Assembly: GCA_016780605.1 (NCBI GenBank)
Contig: JADHLS010000316.1
Span: 1-6,415 of the forward strand
Length of the DNA: 6,415 nt
Direction: 5' to 3'
Origin: Reyranella sp.
GTDB lineage: Bacteria > Pseudomonadota > Alphaproteobacteria > Reyranellales > Reyranellaceae
Shown: in pieces, positions 1-6,372 of the stretch
Layout: the number at the start of each line of letters is the position of its first letter
How positions within the stretch are numbered: position 1 is the first letter of the stretch
Translations under genes and position numbers: made by a program
The notes under the pieces: generated by a model
The model's input: only the letters and a program-made list of their open reading frames with translations
The model's database searches: none
What the model was told of the DNA's origin: nothing

Positions 1-9
1 GGGGGAGGA

Positions 10-900
10 CTATGAAGGCCGGCGCACCTGCAGCGTCACCAGCAGCCCCGCCCCGATGATCAGCGCGGTGCCGAGCCAGGTATAGAAATCCGGCACCTCG
101 GCAAACATCAGGTAGCCCACGATCACCGAGCCGATCATCTGTGTGTAGTTCAGCGGGGCGATCAGGTTGGCTGACGCATAGGTGAGCGCGCGAGCGACGC
201 AGTAGTGGCCGAAGCCGCCCAGCGCGCCCAGCGACAGCAGCAGCAACCAATCGCCTACGTTGCGCGGCCACGTCCAGACGAAAGGCATCGCCATCGACAT
301 GACGATGGCGCCCAGAAGCACGCTGTAGAAGATCGAGGTGGCCGGATGGTCGATGCCGGCCAGGCGACGGATGACGATCTGGTAGCCGGCGTAACAGAGC
401 GCGCTGCCCAGCAGCAGCACCGATGCCCATTGGAAGACCGAGCTGCCGGGCCGGATGACGACCAGCACGCCTAGGAAGCCGACGACGACGGCAACCACGC
501 GCAGGAGCGTGATGCGCTCGCCGAGGAACGGCCAGGCCAGGAACACGACGGCGAGCGGCGCCACGAAGCTCACCGAGATCGCCTCGGCGACGCCGACAGA
601 CTTCACCGCCGAGAAGAACAGCAGCGTCGACAAGAGCATCATCACCGAGCTCAGGAACTGCAGGCCGATGCGCTGGGTGCGGAACAGGTCGAGGCCCATG
701 CGCGGCGTGAACACCAGCGCCACCAGCCCAAGATGGACGACGATGCGGAACCACACGATCTGCGTCGGCTCGTAGGTCGCGGCCAGGAGCTTCACGATGC
801 CGTTCATGACCGGGAACAGCGCGCAGGCAACGCACATATAAAAGACGCCCAGCAGCGGCCGCGAGACCCGGGCCGGCGTTCGGTTGTCTGCCACGACCAA
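10..900 (-). CDS. EamA/DMT-family membrane transporter, last gene of the operon
   Basis: A 296-residue integral inner-membrane protein of the drug/metabolite transporter superfamily. It shows the usual duplicated EamA layout of about ten hydrophobic segments: repeat 1 spans roughly residues 16-148 and repeat 2 roughly 158-290. Each half ends in the typical pattern of small residues, a proline-containing helix (SFVAPLAVVF near 111-120; APLNYTQMIGS near 248-258) and an acidic residue before the last helix (GE at 127-128; AEV at 267-269). Family members export metabolites such as amino acids or purines, or import them; the substrate cannot be read from sequence. The start used is TTG (898-900), 3 bp after the stop of the NicO gene, with no strong Shine-Dalgarno sequence, so it probably relies on coupling. 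GTG at codon 3 is an alternative; the first in-frame ATG is codon 22, inside TM1 and unlikely. Length is normal for the family. Family assignment is firm, specificity unknown. Confidence 0.9.
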   Translation of the reverse strand: MVVADNRTPARVSRPLLGVFYMCVACALFPVMNGIVKLLAATYEPTQIVWFRIVVHLGLVALVFTPRMGLDLFRTQRIGLQFLSSVMMLLSTLLFFSAVKSVGVAEAISVSFVAPLAVVFLAWPFLGERITLLRVVAVVVGFLGVLVVIRPGSSVFQWASVLLLGSALCYAGYQIVIRRLAGIDHPATSIFYSVLLGAIVMSMAMPFVWTWPRNVGDWLLLLSLGALGGFGHYCVARALTYASANLIAPLNYTQMIGSVIVGYLMFAEVPDFYTWLGTALIIGAGLLVTLQVRRPS

Positions 901-903
901 TGC

Positions 904-1815
904 TCAGCGGAAGAAGCGTTCGAGCGAGCCCAGCAGCAGCGTGCCGGCCGTGGCGATCACGATCAGCGAGGCGGCAATGGTGGTGAAGCGGCCGATCTCC
1001 TGGCTGCGACCATCGCCGATGATCAGCCGGTGCGCCACCATCGAGGCCATGCCGACCGCCGTGAGCGTGATCGCCATGCCGAGCGCGATGGCGACGACAC
1101 CGATCACGCCCGCCCAGATGACATCCAGCGCGACGGCCAGCAGGATCACCACCAGGGCGCCGGCACAGGGCGCAACGCCGGCCGCCGTCAGGAGCAGCCA
1201 GCCCGCCACCGTGCGCTGCTGCGGTTCGTGATGATGATGGCCGTGATCATGGTCATGGCCATGGTCATGATGGTCATGGCCGACATGCTCGTGCAGCCGG
1301 CCGGTGATGCCGGCCCATAGGCGCCACAGGCCGATCGCCAGGATCATGAGATACGACACCATCTCGACATTGCGCACCTCTCGCAACGCGCCGAGCAGGC
1401 CGACCGTGGCAAAGAGCTTCAGCGCACCTGCCAGCAGCAACGCGGCCAGCGTGTGCGTGAAGGCGATCCAGGCGCCGGCGAAGACGCCTTCGATCCAGGC
1501 GCGCGGGCGGCTGCTGTCGAGGAAGTAGGCGACGACGACAGCCTTGCCGTGTCCGGGCCCCAGCGTGTGGACCACGCCATAGCCGAAGCACACCGTGGCC
1601 AGAGTCCAGAAGGCGATCGAGCCCGAGCCCGACTTGATGTCGCGCAACGACATCGAGAGCGTCTGCTGGATGCGCCGCTGGTACTCGGCCGAGAAGCGCG
1701 CCAGCTCGGCCACGCCATCGCTGAACACCAACGCGCCGATCAGGGCGACCAGCAGCAGCACCCCGACCCACAGGAAGGGCGAGCGCAAGACAGCCGCCCT
1801 CACGGGAGCTGGCAT
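904..1815 (-). CDS. NicO-family nickel/cobalt transporter with His-rich loop
   Basis: A 303-residue polytopic membrane protein of the NicO (RcnA-like) family, which moves Ni2+ or Co2+ across the inner membrane. The first helix is about 12-31. The family signature H-T-L-G-P-G-H-G-K lies at 83-91 and a second signature, G-V-A-P-C-A-G-A, at 213-220 (many relatives have PCPGA). Between them, residues 175-196 hold 13 histidines interspersed with aspartates, a cytoplasmic or periplasmic metal-binding loop as in RcnA-type proteins. Further helices lie near 105-140, 153-171, 202-262 and 276-297. The ATG at 1813-1815 overlaps the 3' end of the DUF1007 gene by 16 bp. A GTG at codon 5 (1801-1803) would give a 4-bp GTGA overlap and is an equally possible start; neither has a clear ribosome site. 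Pairing with a DUF1007 gene is a recurring arrangement and supports a metal role. Whether it imports or exports, and which metal, is not decided by the sequence. Confidence 0.9.
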   Translation of the reverse strand: MPAPVRAAVLRSPFLWVGVLLLVALIGALVFSDGVAELARFSAEYQRRIQQTLSMSLRDIKSGSGSIAFWTLATVCFGYGVVHTLGPGHGKAVVVAYFLDSSRPRAWIEGVFAGAWIAFTHTLAALLLAGALKLFATVGLLGALREVRNVEMVSYLMILAIGLWRLWAGITGRLHEHVGHDHHDHGHDHDHGHHHHEPQQRTVAGWLLLTAAGVAPCAGALVVILLAVALDVIWAGVIGVVAIALGMAITLTAVGMASMVAHRLIIGDGRSQEIGRFTTIAASLIVIATAGTLLLGSLERFFR

Positions 1816-2486
1816 GTCACGGTGTCGGCGAAGACCGGATAGCCGCGCACGAACTCGGCCTTGTAGGTGGGATGCTTGGCGAGCATGCAGCCCGCCGGAA
1901 CATGGTTCTTGTCGACCTCGACGCGGATGAAATCGTCGGGATCGAAGGTCGTCACGTGCACCGTCTTGGTGGGCTGGGGCAGCTCGAAGCGCATGACGTA
2001 GACCAGGTTGCGCGGCCCCTTGGGGCGCGGTCCCGGCGGCTGGCTCGCCTGCTTGTTCTGCGGCATCGGCATGCCGTTGTCGCCGGCCGAGCGATCCCAG
2101 TCGGGCAAGGTGAAGGTCGCGGGGTCGTCGATGCGGGCGGTGAAGACCGGCGGCTTGGCCGGCCGGACGTCCTTGCCCCCGCCATTGAGGCCTCCGATGT
2201 TGAGCCAGGTCATGTACCCGTAGTTCTTCAGCTCGGGCATCATGTCGCTTTCCAGCGCCTTGATCTCGCGGACCGAGAACTTGCCGTCCTTGTCCTCGTC
2301 GATCAGCGGGATCTCGACCTCGCTGGAGAACGGGTCGAACTTCCATTCGACCTCGACATGCGTGTACTTGCCGTCCTTGGCGACGACGCGCACCACCTGC
2401 TGGATCCAGATGTGCGGATGGGCCGCGGCCAACGTCGGCAGCAGCATCCAGCAGAGACCGGCGGCCAGGGCGAACAGCGTCCTCAT
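1800..2486 (-). CDS. DUF1007 family secreted protein, likely periplasmic partner of the NicO permease
   Basis: A 228-residue protein with a signal peptide (residues 1-22: MR, a hydrophobic core, then T-L-A-A-A). It matches the DUF1007/COG3683 family in its H-P-H-I-W motif directly after the signal, the W-x-F-D-P-F segment (48-53) and the F-D-P-D-D-F segment (181-186). Predicted cleavage after Ala22 would leave H23-P-H25 as the mature N-terminus, a likely metal ligand. Residues 63-74 form a textbook EF-hand loop: Asp at positions 1, 3 and 5, Gly at 6, a hydrophobic residue at 8 and Glu at 12. Residues 129-160 are a Pro/Gly/Gln-rich linker. Cys200 and Cys225 could form a disulfide. COG3683 is labelled a periplasmic transport component, but no biochemical role is established that I can name. 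It starts at ATG 2484-2486, overlapping the thioesterase stop by 4 bp (ATGA), with a weak GAGG 11 bp upstream, and its own stop lies within the NicO gene. The family call is strong; metal delivery to NicO is inferred. Confidence 0.88.
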   Translation of the reverse strand: MRTLFALAAGLCWMLLPTLAAAHPHIWIQQVVRVVAKDGKYTHVEVEWKFDPFSSEVEIPLIDEDKDGKFSVREIKALESDMMPELKNYGYMTWLNIGGLNGGGKDVRPAKPPVFTARIDDPATFTLPDWDRSAGDNGMPMPQNKQASQPPGPRPKGPRNLVYVMRFELPQPTKTVHVTTFDPDDFIRVEVDKNHVPAGCMLAKHPTYKAEFVRGYPVFADTVTCQLP

Positions 2487-2881
2487 GCCGTGTGCGTCGC
2501 CTCAAGCTGCTGCGGCACCGGGCGCGGCTTGCCCTCGTCGTCGATTGCCACGAACACGAAGGTGCCGTGCGTCACCCGACGCTCGATGTCCTCATGCCGG
2601 CGCTGCACCACGGTTTCGAGCGCGATGGTGATCGAGGTGCGGCCGATCTTGGTGACCTCGCCGTAGATCGACACCCAGTCGCCCACCTTGATCGGCTCGA
2701 CGAAGGTCATGGCGGTGATGGCCACGGTGGCGACCCGGCCCTTGGCGACGCGGCCGGCCAGCGCGCCGCCCGCCGTGTCCATCTGCGACAGCACCCAGCC
2801 GCCGAAAATGTCACCGTTGCCGTTCATGTCGGAGGGGTGCGGAACGGTCCTGACAATCGGGTCGCGGCGGTTGTCGGGCAT
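2483..2881 (-). CDS. yciA: YciA-type acyl-CoA thioesterase (hotdog fold)
   Basis: A 132-residue cytosolic hotdog-fold hydrolase that cleaves acyl-CoA thioesters to the free acid and CoA. The N-terminal block N-G-N-G-D-I-F-G-G-W-V-L-S-Q-M-D (20-35) is the YciA-family signature, including the aspartate after S-Q-M (Asp35) taken as catalytic in this family. It continues with G-R-V-A-T-V (48-53), M-T-F-V-E-P-I-K-V-G-D (58-68) and the C-terminal D-D-E-G-K-P-R-P-V-P (114-123), all as in E. coli YciA. The start at ATG 2879-2881 gives exactly the usual family length. The frame stays open upstream and another ATG at 2936-2938 would add 19 residues, but that extension has no family similarity and crosses the divergent promoter region. 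It is the first gene of the minus-strand operon, divergent from parE, and its stop overlaps the DUF1007 start by 4 bp. Its substrate range is unknown, and no metabolic link to the metal genes is apparent. Confidence 0.92.
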   Translation of the reverse strand: MPDNRRDPIVRTVPHPSDMNGNGDIFGGWVLSQMDTAGGALAGRVAKGRVATVAITAMTFVEPIKVGDWVSIYGEVTKIGRTSITIALETVVQRRHEDIERRVTHGTFVFVAIDDEGKPRPVPQQLEATHTA

Positions 2882-2997
2882 TGGATCTCGCACGGAGGAT
2901 GACAAGGAATTGTTGATTTTCAGCGGTTTTCCTACCATATGAATGGCGTTCCGGCCAACCAGCGATCCCCTCGCGCGGCCGAGGAAAGACAAGAAGC
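2882..2997. promoter_or_regulatory. Divergent intergenic region between the thioesterase operon and parE
   Basis: This 116-bp gap separates two divergent start codons, so it should contain promoters for both. Its centre (about 2905-2945) is the most AT-rich stretch nearby. On the plus strand a weak sigma70-like pair can be drawn: TTGTTG at 2910-2915, a 17-bp spacer, and TACCAT at 2933-2938. That would place the parE transcription start near 2945. GAGGAAAG at 2981-2988 is the likely parE ribosome site, with GAGG 13 bp from the ATG. On the minus strand no convincing -35/-10 pair stands out. No riboswitch, and no RcnR- or NikR-like operator for nickel control, was seen. Presence of promoters here is likely from gene layout; the exact boxes are weak guesses. 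Confidence 0.45.
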
Positions 2998-5004
2998 ATG
3001 GCGAAGAACGGCGATCTGTTCGATCGGTCGGGCGGCAAGCGCACATCGACCAAAGACACTTCCTATACGGCCAAGCACATCGAGGTGCTGGAGGGGCTCG
3101 AGCCTGTCCGCAAGCGCCCCGGCATGTATATCGGCGGCACCGATGAACGGGCCATGCATCATCTCGTGGCCGAGGTGCTCGATAACTCGATGGACGAGGC
3201 TGTGGCGGGCCACGCCGACACCATCCATGTCGAACTGCTCGAGGGCAACAAGATCTCGATCCGCGACAATGGCCGCGGCATCCCCGTCGACCCACACCCG
3301 AAGTTCAAGAACAAGTCGGCGCTGGAGGTGATCCTCACCACGCTGCATTCCGGCGGCAAGTTCGACAGCAAGGTCTACGCGACCTCGGGCGGCCTGCACG
3401 GCGTCGGCGTCTCGGTGGTGAACGCGCTATCGGACGAGCTCGTGGTCGAGGTGGCGCGCGATCGCCAAGCCTGGACGCAGAGCTTTTCGCGCGGCAAGGC
3501 TGCGACCAAGCTGAAGTCGGCCGGTCCCGCCCCCAATCGGCGCGGCACCACGATCACCTTCCATCCCGATCCGCAGATCTTCGGCAAGCAGGCCTTCGTG
3601 CCCGAGCGGCTCTACCGCATGGCGCGCTCCAAGGCCTACCTGTTCCGTGGCGTCGAGATCCGCTGGAAAAGCGCCAAGAGCCTGTTGCCGAAGGACGGTT
3701 CGATCCCCGAGGAGGAATCGTTCCACTTCCCGGGCGGCCTCGAGGACTTCGTGAAGTCGGAGATCGGCGAGCGGCCGACCATCGTGCCGCAGCCCTTCGC
3801 CGGCGAGGCCAAGAGCGAGAGCAACGGCACGGCCGGTGGCAAGGTCGAATGGGCGGCATGGTGGCCGGCCGATGAGGAAGGCTTCGTCCGCTCCTACTGC
3901 AACACCGTGCCGACCGCCGAAGGCGGCACCCACGAATCGGGCTTCCGCAGCGCGCTGGTGCGCGGGCTGAAGCGATATGCCGAGCTCACGGGCAACCGCA
4001 AGGGCTCGATCATTACCGCCGACGACGTGTTCGACGGCGCCGCGGCGCTGGTCTCGGTGTTCATCGAGCAGCCGCAGTTCCAGGGCCAGACCAAGGAGAA
4101 GCTGGTCAGCGTCGAGGCGACCAAGCTGGTCGAGACCGTGGTCGGCGACAACTTCGAGCATTGGCTGACCGGCGACAAGGAAGCGGGCAACGTGCTGCTG
4201 GAGCACGTGATCGGCAAAGCCGAGGAGCGCCTGCGCCGTCGCCAGGACCGCGAGCAGCAGCGCAAGACCGCGACGCGCAAGCTTCGCCTGCCGGGCAAGC
4301 TCGCCGACTGCAGCAACACGGCAGCCGAAGGCACCGAGATCTTCCTGGTCGAGGGCGATTCCGCCGGCGGCTCGGCCAAGGCGGCACGTAACCGGGAGAC
4401 CCAGGCGATCCTGCCGCTGCGCGGCAAGATCCTGAACGTCGCCAGCGCCTCGGCCGACAAGCTGCGCGAGAACCAGGAGGTCCAGGACCTGATCCAGGCG
4501 CTGGGCTGCGGCACCGGCGCCCACTACAACGACGAGCGGCTGCGCTACGAGCGGGTCATCATCATGACCGACGCCGACGTCGACGGCGCCCACATCGCCT
4601 CGCTGCTGATGACGTTCTTCTATCGCGAGATGCCGAAGCTGATCGAGCACGGCCATCTCTTCCTCGCCCAGCCGCCGCTCTATCGCATCAGCAAGGGCGG
4701 CCGAACCGAATATGCCCGCGACGACGCCCACAAGGACGAGCTGATCCGCGACGTGTTCGGCGGCGGCAAGGTCGAGATCACGCGCTTCAAGGGCCTGGGC
4801 GAGATGCAGTCGGCGCATCTGCGCGAGACCACCATGGATGTGACCAAGCGGGTCCTGCTCAAGGTCGACATACCGACCGTAGAAGAACGCCGTGAACAGA
4901 TGACAACCTCGACACTGGTCGAGGACCTGATGGGCCGCAAGCCGGAGAAGCGCTACGCCTTCATCCAGGAGCACGCGAAGTTCGCCCGCGATCTCGACGT
5001 GTAA
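2998..5004 (+). CDS. parE: DNA topoisomerase IV subunit B
   Basis: A 668-residue ATPase subunit of topoisomerase IV. With ParC (not in this window) it decatenates daughter chromosomes and relaxes supercoils. The GHKL ATPase domain shows E59-V-L-D-N63 (catalytic Glu and Mg-binding Asn), D90-N-G-R-G-I-P (ATP contact) and the glycine-rich G-G-L-H-G-V-G-V-S-V-V-N-A-L-S at 131-145. The transducer domain carries the Q-T-K loop at 364-366. The TOPRIM domain has E452-G-D-S-A-G-G and the metal-binding D525-A-D-V-D529-G, followed by Q-P-P-L-Y (558-562) and R-F-K-G-L-G-E-M (596-603). It lacks the long GyrB insertion and, with K-F-K-N-K-S-A-L-E-V-I (102-112), fits ParE rather than GyrB. All key residues are intact and length is normal. 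The ATG follows GAGGAAAG at 2981-2988. The gene stands alone: a divergent operon lies upstream, and 93 bp separate it from the secreted-protein pair downstream. Confidence 0.97.
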   Translation: MAKNGDLFDRSGGKRTSTKDTSYTAKHIEVLEGLEPVRKRPGMYIGGTDERAMHHLVAEVLDNSMDEAVAGHADTIHVELLEGNKISIRDNGRGIPVDPHPKFKNKSALEVILTTLHSGGKFDSKVYATSGGLHGVGVSVVNALSDELVVEVARDRQAWTQSFSRGKAATKLKSAGPAPNRRGTTITFHPDPQIFGKQAFVPERLYRMARSKAYLFRGVEIRWKSAKSLLPKDGSIPEEESFHFPGGLEDFVKSEIGERPTIVPQPFAGEAKSESNGTAGGKVEWAAWWPADEEGFVRSYCNTVPTAEGGTHESGFRSALVRGLKRYAELTGNRKGSIITADDVFDGAAALVSVFIEQPQFQGQTKEKLVSVEATKLVETVVGDNFEHWLTGDKEAGNVLLEHVIGKAEERLRRRQDREQQRKTATRKLRLPGKLADCSNTAAEGTEIFLVEGDSAGGSAKAARNRETQAILPLRGKILNVASASADKLRENQEVQDLIQALGCGTGAHYNDERLRYERVIIMTDADVDGAHIASLLMTFFYREMPKLIEHGHLFLAQPPLYRISKGGRTEYARDDAHKDELIRDVFGGGKVEITRFKGLGEMQSAHLRETTMDVTKRVLLKVDIPTVEERREQMTTSTLVEDLMGRKPEKRYAFIQEHAKFARDLDV

Positions 5005-5087
5005 GCAGCGATTACAGGTCGCTGACAGGCCACGCGAATGTGACATCCGCCGGCGCTTCGTCGCCGTAGCATGCGCGAGGTCTCGAC

Positions 5088-5097
5088 AGGAGGATGT
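5088..5097 (+). promoter_or_regulatory. Strong Shine-Dalgarno site deciding the start of the first secreted paralogue
   Basis: A perfect AGGAGG at 5088-5093 lies 4 bp before the ATG at 5098-5100. It decides between that ATG and an in-frame ATG at 5071, which would add nine residues in front of an otherwise standard signal peptide. The spacing is on the short side but the match is complete. Confidence 0.75.
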
Positions 5098-5661
5098 ATG
5101 GCACTCCGGAGCAAGCTCGTTTCCGCACTTCTCGCGCTGACGTTGCCGGCCGCGGCCTCGGCAGCGACGATCGGCGGCACGTATTACGCGCCGCAGTACG
5201 ATTTCAGCGAGTTCTTCGCCGCGACCGACGGCCGTAACTTCCAGGTGGTCCTCGCCGGCACCGCCTTTCCAGGGCTCGATCCCAACGCCGTCGCGCGCGA
5301 CCTGCTGCCGGCCATGCAGGCCGGCAAGCCGCGCCCGGCATTGACCTTCACCTACGACCCGCCGCCGGAGCAGCAGCGCCCCTATTACCGGCTGGTGCTG
5401 ATCTTCAATCCGGCGCTCGACCTGGGCTCGGCCGCGGTCTGTGCGGGGACGACGCGCCTGCGCCCGGCTCAGCCCGGCTTGTTCTACGTGTATGCCGTCT
5501 ACTGCCGCAACGATCAGCCGCTGTCCGAGACGACGGCCTGGACCCCGGCAACCGGACCAACCGATCCGCGCATCGGCCAGCTGTTCCGCGAGCTGTTCCA
5601 GGTGGTGTTCACCGACAGCCAGTCCTATCGTCCGTTGGGCGGCAAGAAGAACATGCCGTAA
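5098..5661 (+). CDS. Secreted protein of unknown family, first of a tandem pair
   Basis: A 187-residue protein I do not recognise. Residues 1-22 form a Sec signal peptide (M-A-L-R-S-K, hydrophobic core, A-S-A) with predicted cleavage before Ala23, so the mature protein of about 165 residues should be periplasmic or extracellular. No lipobox cysteine is present. The mature N-terminus opens with I-G-G-T-Y-Y-A-P-Q-Y-D-F (25-36). Other blocks shared with the downstream paralogue are R-P-Y-Y-R-L-V-L (94-101), A-V-Y-C-R-N-D-Q (133-140), S-E-T-T-A-W (143-148) and G-P-T-D-P-R-I-G (153-160). Cys115 and Cys136 are both conserved in the paralogue and could form a disulfide. No catalytic motif is evident. 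It starts at ATG 5098, chosen by the AGGAGG just upstream and the signal-peptide boundary, and the second copy follows after 26 bp. No convincing promoter or parE terminator was found in 5005-5087. Confidence 0.85.
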   Translation: MALRSKLVSALLALTLPAAASAATIGGTYYAPQYDFSEFFAATDGRNFQVVLAGTAFPGLDPNAVARDLLPAMQAGKPRPALTFTYDPPPEQQRPYYRLVLIFNPALDLGSAAVCAGTTRLRPAQPGLFYVYAVYCRNDQPLSETTAWTPATGPTDPRIGQLFRELFQVVFTDSQSYRPLGGKKNMP

Positions 5662-5687
5662 GACGGATTTCGCGAGGAGCTGGTGAC

Positions 5688-6257
5688 ATGCGCTTGCGAC
5701 GGAAACTGACGGTCGCGTTGCTGGGATTGCTCAGCATTCCCGCGACCGCCCTGGCGGCGGTGATCGGCGGTACGTACTACGCGCCGCAATACGACTTTCG
5801 CGAGTTCTTCGCCGCCGCCGATGGCCGCAACTGGCAGGTGATCCTAGCCGGCGACGCCTTTCCCGGCATCGATCCCAACATCGTCGCGCAGAACCTGCTG
5901 CCGATCATGCAGGCGGCCAAGCCGCGGCCGGCGATGACCTTCACCTACGCCGATCCGCCCGAGCGGCCTCGCCCCTACTACCGGCTGGTCCTGGTGTTCG
6001 ATCCCGCGCTCGACTACGGCTCGAACTCGGTGTGTGCCGGCATCCCGCCGCGTTTCCGCCCGGGGCGGCCGGGCGTGTTCTATGTCTTTGCGGTCTACTG
6101 CCGGAACGACCAAGTGATCTCCGAGACGACGGCATGGACGGGGGCGAACGGCCCGACGGACCCGCGGATCGGTGAGCTGTTCCGCCAGCTGTTCCAGGTC
6201 ATCTGGAGCGATTCGCCGGCGCTGCGCCCGAATCTTGGCGGCGGCAACCGGCGCTAG
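5688..6257 (+). CDS. Secreted protein of unknown family, second of a tandem pair
   Basis: A 189-residue paralogue of the preceding gene. A hand alignment of the mature parts gives about 116 identical positions in roughly 160, close to 70%, with one single-residue gap near 121. Residues 1-23 are a signal peptide ending A-L-A. Cys116 and Cys138 align with the two cysteines of the first copy, and the I-G-G-T-Y-Y-A-P-Q-Y-D-F block is unchanged at 26-37. Signal peptides and C-terminal tails (last 15 or so residues) diverge most, as expected for two functional copies. GAGGAG at 5674-5679 with an 8-bp spacer precedes the ATG, and the 26-bp gap to the first copy suggests a two-gene operon. The TAG stop at 6255-6257 belongs to the left terminus of a palindromic repeat, so the original C-terminus may have been altered when that repeat arrived. 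Function is unknown; export is well supported. Confidence 0.85.
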   Translation: MRLRRKLTVALLGLLSIPATALAAVIGGTYYAPQYDFREFFAAADGRNWQVILAGDAFPGIDPNIVAQNLLPIMQAAKPRPAMTFTYADPPERPRPYYRLVLVFDPALDYGSNSVCAGIPPRFRPGRPGVFYVFAVYCRNDQVISETTAWTGANGPTDPRIGELFRQLFQVIWSDSPALRPNLGGGNRR

Positions 6258-6261
6258 AGCG

Positions 6262-6307
6262 GAATGGGATGAGATGGAACCGCACGCGGTTCCATCTCAT
6301 CCCATTC
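6262..6307. repeat. Perfect 22-bp inverted repeat (hairpin), left half of the composite element
   Basis: Left arm 6262-6283 and right arm 6286-6307 are exact reverse complements separated by AC, giving a 46-bp near-perfect palindrome. In RNA the inner pairs would open to leave a loop of 4-6 nt on a very stable stem. It begins 5 bp after the stop of the second secreted paralogue, so in the transcript it would form a 3' hairpin that could protect the mRNA from exonucleases or pause polymerase. No run of T follows, so it is not a standard intrinsic terminator. Confidence 0.9.
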
Positions 6308-6340
6308 GCGCGCACCGGCGTTGCCTATTGCAGGAGGCAC

Positions 6341-6372
6341 GATGGGTCCAGCTGATTCCAGCTGGACCCATC
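6341..6372. repeat. Perfect 14-bp inverted repeat (hairpin), right half of the composite element
   Basis: GATGGGTCCAGCTG at 6341-6354 is exactly mirrored at 6359-6372 around the 4-nt loop ATTC. The arm shares only its outer GATGGG-like portion with the left hairpin, so the two hairpins are related in design but are not copies. CTAG and a C/T-rich stretch (6382-6402) follow on the plus strand. Confidence 0.9.

Noticed and set aside
205..1320. Several plus-strand open frames opposite the DMT and NicO genes.
   Set aside because: Their composition (Arg/Gln/Asp/His-rich or Thr/Arg/Ser-rich) is that of antisense translation of hydrophobic membrane proteins, and they lack ribosome sites and domains.
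904..2505. The NicO reading frame stays open upstream to 2505, giving a 533-residue possible fusion protein.
   Set aside because: Residues before M-P-A-P are arginine-rich out-of-frame translation of the DUF1007 gene, whose own frame has a signal peptide and family motifs. The extension is a high-GC artefact.
2882..3295. Upstream extension of the thioesterase, either from ATG 2936-2938 or running further back into parE.
   Set aside because: YciA proteins normally have about 132 residues, exactly the length from the ATG at 2879-2881. The added residues match nothing in the family and would cover the divergent promoter region.
3427..5046. A 539-codon open frame antisense to parE.
   Set aside because: It mirrors parE codon structure in a GC-rich genome, is full of low-complexity Leu/Ala/Arg/Asp, and shows no recognisable domain.
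5051..5066. Small hairpin CGGCG/CGCCG with a 6-nt loop between parE and the first secreted gene.
   Set aside because: A 5-bp GC stem without a T tract is expected by chance in GC-rich DNA.
5071..5097. Earlier in-frame ATG at 5071 for the first secreted paralogue.
   Set aside because: It would put nine non-signal residues ahead of a standard signal peptide, and the perfect AGGAGG at 5088-5093 serves the ATG at 5098. The paralogue also starts at the equivalent place.
6262..6372. The two hairpins as a Rho-independent terminator for the secreted-protein genes.
   Set aside because: Neither stem is followed by a T run on the plus strand, and the symmetry extends across a 130-bp element. A role in stopping transcription is possible but not shown.
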